27,686 nt of DNA from JABDDM01 sp038240295 (GCA_038240295.1 JBBSDW010000023.1:1-27686); one strand, 5' to 3'; shown: positions 14,915 to 23,173, counted from the first letter of the stretch. Notes: generated from the letters alone by a model not told the origin. Translations and numbers: made by a program.

Positions 14915-17900
14915 ATGAAGTCTCTTTCTTTCGTCTTGCTTCTGAGTTTCGTTGCCGGTCACGCGATCGCGCAACCTACCGAGCGGACGTCGCAGCCGAC
15001 CCCCTATTTTCAGCAGCACGTTTATTACATGCTCAATGCGACGCTCGTCGACGATTCGCGAACTCCGCATCTGGAAGGACAGGGGACGCTTCACTACACC
15101 AACAATTCGAGCGATACGCTGAGCGAAGTGTACTTCCATCTGTATTGGAATCTCTTCAAGAAAGGAAGCTATGGCGAGAAGGCTCCTAATCGCGATCATG
15201 GCGTCGACGATACCTACGATCTCGAAGGGATCACGATCAAACATTTTTCTCAGCAACTTTCGAGTGGTCCGGAGGATGACATTGCCGCGCTCGAGATCGA
15301 CAACACGATCATGCATCTTCGACTCAAGCAACCGATCCCACCGGGTGGTGATCGGACGTTCGCTTTCGAATGGGTTGGCGAGCTTCCGAATTATGGCATT
15401 CGCTCGACGTGGGGTTATCACGATGACGGTGCGCGCAATTTTGCAACTGCGCAGTGGTACCCGCAGATTTGCGTCTACGATCAGCATGGCTGGCATCCGG
15501 ATCAGTATATCGGCATGGGCGAGTTCTATACCGATTATGGCATGTTCGATGTCACGCTGCATCTGCCGCAATCGTTAAGCACTGTCGTCTCGACCGGTTA
15601 TCAGACAAATCCCGAAATACTTGGAGCGTCGGTGCTCGAACGGCTCGCGTTTGCGCGAAGTCATCCTGATAGCATCGTTCACATCGCCGATCATTCGAAT
15701 GACGCCGCCGGCCCGAACGATAACATATTGCAGACCTGGAAATTTCACGCTGATTCTGTTCGTGATTTTGCCTGGTGCGCCGACGAAGGATACATCTGGG
15801 ATGCAACGTATGCGAACGGCACGATGCACCACGCGCTCTACTGGGATTACTCCCGTGGACTTTGGGCTCGCGAGGGCGCTCGGATCGCGAAGCATACGAT
15901 TCAGTTCGATTCAAAGCTTGCCGGCCAGTACCTCTATCCCAATCTTTTCATGTGCGAGACCTACGAAGGCGGCATGGAATATCCAGGGCTTGTTTTTATC
16001 GGAGCCTACAAAGGAAACGGCCGCGATCACGATCCGCAGCAAACCATGATGCACGAGATCGGGCATCAGTGGTATCCGATGATGATGGGCTCGAACGAAA
16101 CCGATTATGGTTACATGGACGAAGGCTTCAACACCTTCATCACCACGCAAGCGCAGGAAGCTTATTACGGCCGCTACAACAATAGCTACGATCCCGGTGG
16201 ACAATTCAACGACGACGAACGGACGAGCAACTATCGCTGGGCATGGTACGAAGATCATTCGGGACTCGCGGAGCCTGCCGAAACCAAAGCAGATCTTTTT
16301 CAAAGCTATCATTCTTACGCCGTCGCGACCTATGGAATTACCAACAACATTTTTTTCATGCTCCGCTATGTGATGGGCGACAGTGCGTTCGCCCATTTCC
16401 TCCACGCCTATTACGATCGCTGGCACATGGGGCATCCTTATCCCGATGATCTTCGAGCGGTCGCCGAGGAATTCGACCGTAAAGAAGGCGACACTGCACA
16501 CGTTCGCGCCAGAGGCGATCTTCGATGGTTCTTCGACGAGTGGTTTCGGAAAACCTGGAAGCTCGATTTTGCGCTTTCGGATATGCACACAAACGGAAAT
16601 ACGGTGAACGTAACGGTGAAGCGCCTTGAACGAGCTGTGATGCCGCTCGATATCGTCTTCACACTTGCCGATGGATCGAAAGTACAGCGCTGGATCGCCG
16701 TCGACGATTGGCTTCGAACAGCTGCGAACGAGCATAAGTACACTTACACGTTCGATCAACCGGCAGTATTCGCCGAGATCAATCCCGGCAACGAACTATA
16801 CGAAACGAACCGGCTCAATAACACGAGCAGCTGGCTGCCGCCGATGGAGGTTTCGCTCGTACCGAAGATCACCGGCGACGTCAAGCCGATCGATGCCTAT
16901 GCCATTCGCTCTTCACCGTTCTACGAAAGCCGCACATTTGGCTGGACGCTGCTCGGAAGTTATCTCGAACGTGATGACCGGCTTGCACTCGGAGCGCGCT
17001 TTACGATTCCCGATGGTGGGAAGCTCATTCCGGGCGGTGTGCTGCAGTATCATACGGTTCTCGATGGGATCACGCCGAATACGGATGTCGATGTTGCGCT
17101 CGTTCGCGCGGTCGATCGGTCGTTTGCCGGAATTCAATTCGCGCAGCTCTTCACCTCGCCGAGCGGCGAAACACCGAATCATATTATCAATATCGGCTAC
17201 GACTGGTCGCAGTATTTCAGCAACACGCAACCGCTCAACCGCTTGGAATTAGGTTACTCGTTCAAGACAAATCTTGAAAGCTTCAATTATTTCAGTTTCG
17301 CGGTCGATGCTGAAGCAGGGCTTGGCGATCCGCGGACGACGTACACGAAACTCTCGCTTGAAACTGACTTAAGGCTCGATATCGGCGCAGAATGGAATGC
17401 ATATCTCCGACTTTTCGGCGGAGCGGCGCAGCCATCGAACGGCGTAAACTTCCCGCTCGAAGCGCAATATCGGTTTGGGTCCGCTTCGCGCATTCAGGAG
17501 TTCGCAGATATTTTCACTTCCAATTTTGGCTCTGGGGATCGAGGCAAAATTCGCAATGCGGCTGCCTCGGGTCCACTAATGCGAGGCTATCAACTCGATG
17601 AAAATCTGAACGGCCGCGTCGCAGGCTCCGCGACACTTGAACTTGGCAATTCGTCGCTCACGCCCTTCGCTGTCTTGCGTCAGTTGCCGGTTGTCGGTTC
17701 TATCTTCCGCCTATTCGGCCTCACGCTCTTTGCCGACGAAGGTTTCATCACCAATCGCTTCTGCACCTGCCGCCTTAAAGACGTTCTCGCGATCGACTTC
17801 GGCATCGGACTTCGACTGAGCGGCGCCCAAGGATATTTCCGGCAAACCTTGGGACTCGATCTCTTACGCACCGATATCCAGATCGACTTCCCGCTTTATC

Positions 17901-17968
17901 TCAGCGCTCCACTCGATGGGTTGAAATGGAGATTTCGAAGCGAAGTTTATCTGAGGCAGAATTTTTGA
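14915..17968 (+). CDS. Secreted M1-family metallopeptidase with C-terminal outer-membrane beta-barrel-like domain
   Basis: The protein starts with a signal peptide (MKSLSFVLLLSFVAGHAIAQ) and continues with an M1 aminopeptidase-type catalytic unit to about residue 600. The zinc site HEIGHQW starts at H380 (H380, E381, H384) and, after 18 residues, E403 of MDEGFNTF. The substrate-binding motif is GGMEYPG at 352-358, a variant of GAMEN. A FAAVED-like helical part follows (WWFDEWFRKTWKL). From about 644 to 1017 the sequence changes to alternating polar/hydrophobic strands with aromatic girdles (for example LNRLELGYSFKTNLESFNYF, AYLRLFGGAAQP) and ends in Phe (YLRQNF). This is typical of an outer-membrane beta-barrel and not of a T9SS sorting tail. 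The 1017-residue length is well above a normal M1 core. I infer a peptidase held at the outer membrane by its own barrel. The start ATG has no Shine-Dalgarno. Confidence 0.85.
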   Translation: MKSLSFVLLLSFVAGHAIAQPTERTSQPTPYFQQHVYYMLNATLVDDSRTPHLEGQGTLHYTNNSSDTLSEVYFHLYWNLFKKGSYGEKAPNRDHGVDDTYDLEGITIKHFSQQLSSGPEDDIAALEIDNTIMHLRLKQPIPPGGDRTFAFEWVGELPNYGIRSTWGYHDDGARNFATAQWYPQICVYDQHGWHPDQYIGMGEFYTDYGMFDVTLHLPQSLSTVVSTGYQTNPEILGASVLERLAFARSHPDSIVHIADHSNDAAGPNDNILQTWKFHADSVRDFAWCADEGYIWDATYANGTMHHALYWDYSRGLWAREGARIAKHTIQFDSKLAGQYLYPNLFMCETYEGGMEYPGLVFIGAYKGNGRDHDPQQTMMHEIGHQWYPMMMGSNETDYGYMDEGFNTFITTQAQEAYYGRYNNSYDPGGQFNDDERTSNYRWAWYEDHSGLAEPAETKADLFQSYHSYAVATYGITNNIFFMLRYVMGDSAFAHFLHAYYDRWHMGHPYPDDLRAVAEEFDRKEGDTAHVRARGDLRWFFDEWFRKTWKLDFALSDMHTNGNTVNVTVKRLERAVMPLDIVFTLADGSKVQRWIAVDDWLRTAANEHKYTYTFDQPAVFAEINPGNELYETNRLNNTSSWLPPMEVSLVPKITGDVKPIDAYAIRSSPFYESRTFGWTLLGSYLERDDRLALGARFTIPDGGKLIPGGVLQYHTVLDGITPNTDVDVALVRAVDRSFAGIQFAQLFTSPSGETPNHIINIGYDWSQYFSNTQPLNRLELGYSFKTNLESFNYFSFAVDAEAGLGDPRTTYTKLSLETDLRLDIGAEWNAYLRLFGGAAQPSNGVNFPLEAQYRFGSASRIQEFADIFTSNFGSGDRGKIRNAAASGPLMRGYQLDENLNGRVAGSATLELGNSSLTPFAVLRQLPVVGSIFRLFGLTLFADEGFITNRFCTCRLKDVLAIDFGIGLRLSGAQGYFRQTLGLDLLRTDIQIDFPLYLSAPLDGLKWRFRSEVYLRQNF

Positions 17969-18023
17969 TCCAACTGAACGCCTCCGTTCTAAACCGATCG
18001 CTACCAAACTCTTTAAACGCATA

Positions 18024-18050
18024 TAGCTCGGAACATCCCGTCCCGAGCTA
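18024..18050. terminator. Hairpin 3' of the M1 peptidase gene, possible terminator
   Basis: TAGCTCGG and CCGAGCTA form an 8-bp stem around an 11-nt loop, 56 bp past the stop codon of the M1 gene. No T-run follows, so termination here would not be the classical rho-independent type. Position between convergent genes is the main support. Confidence 0.35.
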
Positions 18051-18210
18051 CACGCGCTTCTTTCACCTTCACCACATTATGGCCTTTGTATCTTTCGGTA
18101 CATCGGCACTTCTACTTAATATGCAATTACATGCCAAAAGTTTCACTCGCTCAATTCCTCCAATACGCGCCAAAATATGGCAGTTGCCTACGGGCGATGT
18201 TCGAGAATTG

Positions 18211-18275
18211 GGACAGTTGATGAGCTTGCCGCCGAGTTGCCAAAAATGAATGAAGCGAAGCTCATGTAACTGTCC
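18211..18275. repeat. Strong inverted repeat at the 3' end of the RNase E/G gene, possible terminator or MITE relic
   Basis: The left arm GGACAGTTGATGAGCTT (18211-18227) is complementary to the right arm AAGCTCATGTAACTGTCC (18258-18275): two perfect 8-bp blocks with a small internal asymmetry, around a 30-nt spacer. It lies immediately after the RNase E/G stop codon on the minus strand. It may end both transcripts of the convergent pair. The length and quality of the arms also fit a dispersed repeat. Confidence 0.65.
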
Positions 18276-18293
18276 ACGTGTCAACAAGTAAAA

Positions 18294-20336
18294 TTACCGT
18301 CGACGCTGTGGCGCGCCCGGCTTTCTTTTCGGTGGCTGTGGGTCGCTGCGGTCCTGCTTCCTTCGAAGCTCCGGAAGCTGCGTCAGGGCACCGTCTCCGC
18401 CTCCACCTTCCCCGTCTTCCGAATCATCGAAATGATCGTCATCGTCCGGCGAAGCGGCGATTCTTAAATGCGCACCGGCCGCCGAAGAATATTGATCGGT
18501 GATATCCTGCTGCTGCTTCGGGCTATAAAGATGAAAGTCATCGCCTGAAAGCGAATCATCGCGTTCGACTTTCAGCCTGACGAGATAGTGTAACTGCAAT
18601 GACCTTAGCGGCGACATCATCCCACGCTGGAGCATTTCGATAAGAGAGGAGTGCGCACGCAAAACAAGTTTACGCTCCCTGCTCTGCGATCGGAAACGCT
18701 CGAGCCAGCGCTCGATCTGTTTCAGGATCGTTGTCTTCGATACAAGCAACCCGGTGCCCGCGCAAACCGGACATGCCTCCGAAAGTGACTGCACGATCGA
18801 CTGCCGAATTCGCTGACGCGTAATCTGCATAATGCCGAATTCGGTGAGCGGAAGGATCGAGGACTTCGCACGGTCCTTGCGGAATTCCTTCTTCATCTCA
18901 TCGTACACTTTCTTCTTATTGCGCTCATCCTGCATGTCGATAAAATCGACAACGATGATACCGCCGATGTCACGAAGGCGAAGCTGCCGTGCAATTTCTC
19001 TGGCGGATTCAAGATTCGTCTTGAGCGAATTAAGCTCCTGCTCCCTTCGAGCTGCGTAGCGCCCCGAGTTCACATCGATCACGACCATCGCTTCGGTATG
19101 CTCGACAAAGAGATATCCGCCGGATGGCAGCGGGATCTTGCGCGTGAGTGTCTGCTCGATCTGCTGCTCGATATCGAATGCATCGAAGAGCGGCTTTTGC
19201 CCTCGATACATCTCGACAACGCCCGTAAGATTCGGCGCCGCCCATTCGACGTAATCCATCACCTCTTTATACATCCGCTTCGAATCGATCACGATTCGGC
19301 TGACGTCAGGAGTGAAAAGATCGCGCATGACACTCGAAGTCAAACTTTGATCCTGACACACGAGCATCGGGGCTTTACCCTCTTTGATCTTCTTTTCGAT
19401 ATCGGCCCACTGCGTGAGCAATTTCTGCAGATCTTCTCGCAGAGCCGATTCTTCCTTGTTCTCTGCGACGGTGCGAATGATCACACCAAGCTCGCGCGGC
19501 TTGAGCGAGCGAACGATCCTGCGCAAGCGGCTGCGTTCGCGAACCGAATAGACTTTACGGCTAATGCCAATGCCCGGCTCGAATGGAACGAGTACGAGGA
19601 ATCTGCCAGGCAACGAGATGCGGCTTGTAACGCGAACACCTTTATTGGCAAACGCTTCTCGCGTGACCTGCACAAGGATATTCTGACCCGATTCCAGATT
19701 GACATTTGCCTGAAGCAATGTCGGGATCGGACGATTATTTCTTGGTGCGGCGTGGCTCGAGTGGCCTCCTGCATGACCGTCACGCTTTGAAGGAAGCGTT
19801 AGGGTCGGGGCCTCATGGTCGCGGTCGGCGGCGAGTTTAAGCTCAAGCGGGCGGCCTGCGCCCGGCGGCTCCGGATCCTGATAAGAGCGGTCCGGATTTC
19901 GACCGCGATTGCCCTGACCATTATTTCGCGGTCGAATGACTTTCTGTTCGGCCGCCGTAGCGCCTTCTTCGACGAGATAGTCATCATCCTCATCGTCCTC
20001 GTCTTTGAGTTCGACATCCTCGCCTGAGAGATAAGCTGCGGAGCTTTCGTAGGAATCGCCGACGTCGGAGAAATGAAGGAAGGCGTCCTGCTCAAGCCCG
20101 ACATTCACAAAGGCGGCGTTCATGCCAGGAATGACCTTTGCGAGTTTGCCGAGATAGATATCTCCTACGTGCCGTTCTGTCTCAGGGGTTTCGATGAAGA
20201 GCTCGACAAGGTTGTCGTCTTCGGTAATTGCGATACGGATCTCGTCCTCGCTTTGCGAGTTAATGAGAATCTCCTTTTTAAGTCGGAGCATGTGGTTGTC
20301 TCGAGTGTTGCGGTCGCCGCACTTTCGGCCGGCCAT
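18294..20336 (-). CDS. rng: Ribonuclease E/G family protein
   Basis: RNase E/G is a 5'-end-sensing endoribonuclease that matures rRNA and starts mRNA decay. The 680-residue product has the S1 domain (VGDIYLGKLAKVIPGMNAAFVNVG), the 5'-sensor region (RVTSRISLPGR), the two catalytic acid motifs VVIDVNSGRY and GGIIVVDFIDM (equivalent to D303 and D346 of E. coli RNase E), and the Zn-link CPVCAGTG. The S1 domain carries an unusually long insertion (about residues 85-205) that is strongly acidic at first (EDDEDDD) and then Arg/Gly/Asn/Pro-rich. The tail is acidic, then basic (KRKPGAPQRRR), and could bind RNA or partners. The longest frame starts with ATG at 20336, but ATG at 20291 (MLRLKKEILIN) matches the usual family N-terminus better. 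The gene ends in a strong inverted repeat. Confidence 0.93.
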   Translation of the reverse strand: MAGRKCGDRNTRDNHMLRLKKEILINSQSEDEIRIAITEDDNLVELFIETPETERHVGDIYLGKLAKVIPGMNAAFVNVGLEQDAFLHFSDVGDSYESSAAYLSGEDVELKDEDDEDDDYLVEEGATAAEQKVIRPRNNGQGNRGRNPDRSYQDPEPPGAGRPLELKLAADRDHEAPTLTLPSKRDGHAGGHSSHAAPRNNRPIPTLLQANVNLESGQNILVQVTREAFANKGVRVTSRISLPGRFLVLVPFEPGIGISRKVYSVRERSRLRRIVRSLKPRELGVIIRTVAENKEESALREDLQKLLTQWADIEKKIKEGKAPMLVCQDQSLTSSVMRDLFTPDVSRIVIDSKRMYKEVMDYVEWAAPNLTGVVEMYRGQKPLFDAFDIEQQIEQTLTRKIPLPSGGYLFVEHTEAMVVIDVNSGRYAARREQELNSLKTNLESAREIARQLRLRDIGGIIVVDFIDMQDERNKKKVYDEMKKEFRKDRAKSSILPLTEFGIMQITRQRIRQSIVQSLSEACPVCAGTGLLVSKTTILKQIERWLERFRSQSRERKLVLRAHSSLIEMLQRGMMSPLRSLQLHYLVRLKVERDDSLSGDDFHLYSPKQQQDITDQYSSAAGAHLRIAASPDDDDHFDDSEDGEGGGGDGALTQLPELRRKQDRSDPQPPKRKPGAPQRRR

Positions 20337-21523
20337 TTTTTATTCGCACAGCGGACGGGTGTGCTTCTATCAACAGGAAAGCATCGCGCACGAATGGGTG
20401 AGCATTTGCACACTGCCGGGGAGCGTCTTACCTCGAGAGAATGACCGAAGGTGAATAGAGCCGCAAAAATTCTGCTCGCCGCTGGGCCAACAGATCTGCA
20501 TAATGCCAGAGCGCGCTTGGCCGATCATCTCGACATCGCCGCTCGGGCCGGGCGTTCGTTCGCCGCCATCCGGAGCTATTCATGACTACACTACAGACAA
20601 ACTTTCGAACACCTAAAAATGAGTGTCGCCTTCCTTTCGCCGGAGCAGCAAACGCTTCCGAGCCCGGAACAAGCGTATCGACACGTGGTGCCTGCCCAGC
20701 GCTGCCAGAACTCATGGCTGCGCTCGGACCCGCCCACCACGCGGTGAGTCGGTCAAGCAATACGATCAGTGTCAATACGAGCGAATTCAAAATATGCGGT
20801 GTTTCGATCGTTTGCAAAACTGCCGCGAAGTTTCGCCGACAGCCCAAATTCGATCTTTCTCTTAAGGAAAACCTCCTGAGCGCTCTCCTATTCCATCCCT
20901 GCCGAAAGGTGCGAACGAGCGCGAACTTTGAGGGCATGATGGAAGAAGAAGTCTCGTCCAGAAATTTTGCAGGCCCCATCCAGCAGGCATGCATTTAACA
21001 ATAAACAGGTTAGGCGGGCCGGCCTCAGAAATCGAAGCCGAATGCACAGAAAAGCGCATTCCACCTTACATGGTCAAAATACAACGTGAAAGCTGGAAGA
21101 AAGCTCCCGAAGTCGGCGAACAGGTGTCAGGGAATGGGGAACAGGGGATTTTTATGTGAGAATAACTTCGTACTTCCTTAATGGCCAGACCCAGATCCCG
21201 ATCCAGCTGTTCCCTGTTCCCTATTTTTCCCTATTTCACTATTCCCCGTTCCCAGCAAGATGTATAAACTTTATTCATGCTTCTATTCTGGGAGAATAAA
21301 AACGAAGTGCGAGCGTCGGCTTGCCGCTCGCCGACTATCTAAAGCGCAGGCCCACGAACCAAGCGGAATTTGCCCTCGACTTATGTAAACACCGCGCTCA
21401 CGGCTTTAGTGCCCAAATAAGCACCGAGCGAAATCTCTCACTCTATCTCAAACTTGACTGTTTTGATACTATTCTTCGCTGACTCGATCCTGAGATAATA
21501 GGTTCGTTGTACCAGTTTCGAAG
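20337..21523. other. Gene-poor region upstream of the RNase E/G gene
   Basis: This is about 1.2 kb without a supportable protein gene. The open frames here, such as 20428-20994 (-) and 20582-20998 (+), occupy the same DNA on opposite strands, show low-complexity translations and lack family motifs. The left end must hold the RNase E/G promoter. A GGGAACAGGG-type inverted repeat sits at 21130-21253. The region just left of the SRP RNA may carry decayed coding sequence, but nothing is recognisable. Confidence 0.45.
21130..21253. repeat. GGGAACAGGGGA-type inverted repeat pair
   Basis: The purine-rich segment GGGAATGGGGAACAGGGGA (21130-21148) faces the pyrimidine-rich block at 21208-21253, which contains CTGTTCCCTGTTCCCTAT and ends ATTCCCCGTTCCC. 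The right block is internally repetitive (TGTTCCC/ATTTCCC units). It looks like simple-repeat-derived intergenic material able to fold back on itself. Confidence 0.5.
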
Positions 21524-21545
21524 GGAAAAAAAAGGGACCAAGCTT
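21524..21545 (-). terminator. Rho-independent terminator of the SRP RNA gene
   Basis: On the minus strand the closing helix of the RNA (CTTGGT end) runs into GGTCCC followed by an uninterrupted run of eight T (plus-strand A-run 21526-21533). This is a typical 3' end for an independently transcribed bacterial small RNA gene. Confidence 0.6.
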
Positions 21546-21643
21546 ACCACGTCACACAGATGCACTGCTGAGAGCTGCTTCCTTCCGGACCTGACTCGGT
21601 TGGGCGTGTATCCATTGCGTGGGACTTGATCCCAAACTTGGTT
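21536..21643 (-). ncRNA. ffs: Signal recognition particle RNA (4.5S, small bacterial type)
   Basis: The highly conserved SRP domain IV core CAGGTCCGGAAGGAAGCAGC is present on the minus strand (plus-strand coordinates 21574-21593); it is the Ffh-binding loop. Flanking sequence folds as the expected long hairpin: GGATaCAC pairs with GTGcATC next to the core, CCACG with CGTGG further out, and ACCAAG (21642-21637) with CTTGGT (21542-21537) at the base. The length of about 108 nt fits the small bacterial form without an Alu domain. A T-run follows the 3' end. The RNA works with Ffh to target membrane and secreted proteins to the Sec translocon. Exact ends are inferred from pairing. The small frames found in this interval (for example 21552-21755 and 21544-21876, minus) are not genes. 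Confidence 0.93.
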
Positions 21644-21777
21644 TCGCGGTAATTCGTACCTCCCCGCCGCGATAGGGACGACTGTAACCTGCCGCTGATT
21701 GGTGAGGTTCCGAAATTGTCATCTGACGTTCGCTCTTCAAGTACAATCCAAACACCGCCCTGCCCCCTTAAATAAAA

Positions 21778-21875
21778 AGCCATCCACTTTTGAAGGCGGT
21801 GTTTTGGGGGGTGGTTTCTCACGGTTCGCGACCATGCCAGTTTCGAGTTCGCCACAATCGGGCTCAACCACCCCA
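21778..21875. repeat. Direct repeat copy A near the SRP RNA gene
   Basis: This copy begins AAGCCATCCACTTTTGAAGG and includes the block GAAGGCGGTGTTTTGGGGGG and the end GGGCTCAACCACCCC. Internally GGGGTGGTT and AACCACCCC form a 9-bp stem enclosing the middle of the element. It shares about 70% identity (by eye) with copy B 133 bp downstream. Confidence 0.65.
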
Positions 21876-21877
21876 AA

Positions 21878-21898
21878 CCCTTCCTTCGAAAGGAGGGG
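21878..21898 (+). terminator. Hairpin between repeat copies, terminator-like on the plus strand
   Basis: CCCTTCCTT pairs with AAGGAGGGG around a CGA-type loop, nine base pairs including one G-T pair, and is followed by CTTTTAAAA. It could act as a weak terminator on the plus strand. It could equally be part of the repeat family. Confidence 0.4.
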
Positions 21899-21910
21899 CT
21901 TTTAAAAAGA

Positions 21911-22010
21911 AGCCCACGACTTTTGAAGGCGGTGGCTTTGAGGGGTTGGTTTTACACGGTCGTCGCGATATCAGTTTTGAGATCCAACGGGTGCGGGCTC
22001 AACCACTGGA
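21911..22010. repeat. Direct repeat copy B near the SRP RNA gene
   Basis: This copy begins AAGCCCACGACTTTTGAAGG and contains the shared blocks CTTTTGAAGGCGGTG, CACGGTCGTCGCGAT (versus CACGGTTCGCGACCAT in copy A) and GGGCTCAACCAC. The inner stem is weaker than in copy A. The pair of copies is separated by the 21-nt hairpin. Confidence 0.65.
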
Positions 22011-22206
22011 GCTTCGGCAGTAAGGCTCATGCGTTAAGAAAAAAGCGTATGCAATTCTGAGATTTCGGACGGTTTGGCATTCGGTTGTCTTGCATGATAC
22101 CCTTTTACAACGAAGGAGTGATTCTAGAACTCTTCTACCCTCGTGAGGCTATGAAAACTGGGCTCGCGCACTGGTAAGTTTGAAACGAACGTATCGCTCA
22201 GAACTT

Positions 22207-22551
22207 ATGTCATTAGAACGCGTGCTTCCGATCCTGTTGCTGATGGTCTCGAACGTCTTTATGACTGTTGCGTGGTATGGCCATTTGAAGTTCACATCCA
22301 AGCCGCTTTGGATCATTATTCTTATAAGCTGGGGTATCGCTTTTTTCGAATATTGCTTTCAGGTACCGGCCAATCGGATCGGGATCAAATCCTATTCGGT
22401 GGCTCAACTCAAGATCATGACCGAGGTGATCGCCCTGACGGTCTTCATCATCTTCGATGTCTACTATCTCAACGAGCATCTTCACTGGAATTATGTCGTA
22501 AGCTTCGGGCTTATTGTGGCTGCTGTCGTTTTCGCTTTCGCCTTTAAGTGA
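22207..22551 (+). CDS. DUF486-family small membrane protein
   Basis: The 114-residue product is a four-helix integral membrane protein of the DUF486 family, related to EmrE-type small multidrug/DMT transporters. Hydrophobic segments at about 5-25 (VLPILLLMVSNVFMTVAWYG), 32-50 (PLWIIILISWGIAFFEYCFQ), 70-85 (EVIALTVFIIFDVYYL) and 92-112 (NYVVSFGLIVAAVVFAFAF) are clear. The central block PANRIGIKSYSVAQLKIMTE and WYGHLKF near the N-terminus are family landmarks. No substrate is known to me. ATG at 22207 was chosen; a TTG nine codons upstream is less likely. It may begin a loose co-directional run with the next three genes (gap 18 bp to the next). Confidence 0.85.
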   Translation: MSLERVLPILLLMVSNVFMTVAWYGHLKFTSKPLWIIILISWGIAFFEYCFQVPANRIGIKSYSVAQLKIMTEVIALTVFIIFDVYYLNEHLHWNYVVSFGLIVAAVVFAFAFK

Positions 22552-22569
22552 GACCTGTTTCATCCGCGT

Positions 22570-23127
22570 ATGACGTTTCGTTCTTTACGTGTGCAGTGGA
22601 TCGGCATAGTTCTGATGTTGACTGCTACCACAGCATCGGCGCAACATCGAGGCACGACCAAGCCGAAAGGGAAATCTCCCGAACCGGCAATGGTCGTCCG
22701 CTCGCTTCAGCTTATCGGCATTCGTCCCGGAATTTCCTTCGACAGCGTTCGTAAGGCCCTCGCAAGCGGTGGCGGGTCAATGCGTGAGGTCCAACTGGAC
22801 ACACTCAGCCACTCCTTTCCTGACAAAGCGCTCCATATCTACGTCGTGGATTCGCTTATCTGTAGATTGACCTATATGCGGATGGTCTTCGTTTTTGACG
22901 AGGCGAGCCATCATTTACGCAGATTTGCGATCACCCCGCGCGAAAGCTCGGTCGCCGCCGGCCAGAACGATGATATCGACGCAGCACTGCTTCTTTACTT
23001 CGGCGAAGGTTGGGGCAAGCCCGAAATACTCTTTGATCCGCCTGCCGCGTTTACGTGGCGTTCGGGAAATATCGAAATGCGCGGCTTCATCAAGCGAGGG
23101 TATTCGCTTTGGGTTATGGAAGGATAG
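22570..23127 (+). CDS. Hypothetical secreted protein, 185 aa
   Basis: The product has an N-terminal signal peptide (MTFRSLRVQWIGIVLMLTA...ASAQ) and a basic linker, then a small alpha/beta domain with VVRSLQLIGIRPGISFDSVR, FDEASHHLRRFAI and a C-terminal WRSGNIEMRGFIKRGYSLWV. No family is recognised. It starts 18 bp after the DUF486 gene and ends 46 bp before ruvB, so it may be cotranscribed. A periplasmic or lipoprotein-like role is possible, but no lipobox Cys is visible at the cleavage site. Confidence 0.75.
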   Translation: MTFRSLRVQWIGIVLMLTATTASAQHRGTTKPKGKSPEPAMVVRSLQLIGIRPGISFDSVRKALASGGGSMREVQLDTLSHSFPDKALHIYVVDSLICRLTYMRMVFVFDEASHHLRRFAITPRESSVAAGQNDDIDAALLLYFGEGWGKPEILFDPPAAFTWRSGNIEMRGFIKRGYSLWVMEG

Positions 23128-23173
23128 TCACCTGCCTGCTGTTCTCGCTTCAGATCAGACCAACCAATTTTTC

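Larger units (their letters stand above)
17969..18293. other. Convergent intergenic region between the M1 peptidase and RNase E/G genes
   Basis: This is about 325 bp between the 3' ends of two convergent genes. It contains two inverted repeats (18024-18050 and 18211-18275, listed separately). Short frames on both strands (for example around 18069-18287) resemble translated repeat sequence more than genes: they depend on the long inverted repeat for their content. Confidence 0.5.
21644..22206. other. Intergenic region between SRP RNA gene and DUF486 gene
   Basis: This is about 560 bp with no supportable gene. It holds two diverged direct copies of a ~100-bp element (21778-21875 and 21911-22010) with a 9-bp hairpin between them. 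On the right it should contain the promoter of the DUF486 gene. One of the three CTAG sites in the window is here (22124-22127). Confidence 0.5.

Noticed and set aside
15911..16759. 282-residue frame antisense to the M1 peptidase gene
   Set aside because: It is a by-product of GC-biased codons in the well-supported M1 gene; the zinc-site motifs are on the plus strand.
18069..18287. 72-residue minus-strand frame after the RNase E/G gene
   Set aside because: Most of it is the translation of the long inverted repeat and its flank; no domain seen.
20428..20994. 188-residue frame on the minus strand, with an opposing 138-residue frame at 20582-20998
   Set aside because: Both frames cover the same DNA, have low-complexity Arg/Ser-rich translations with no family motifs, and neither has flanking context of a real gene.
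22895..23173. N-terminal extension of ruvB to 22895
   Set aside because: The extra ~93 residues overlap the preceding secreted-protein gene in another frame and do not resemble any RuvB N-terminus; GTG at 23174 gives normal length.
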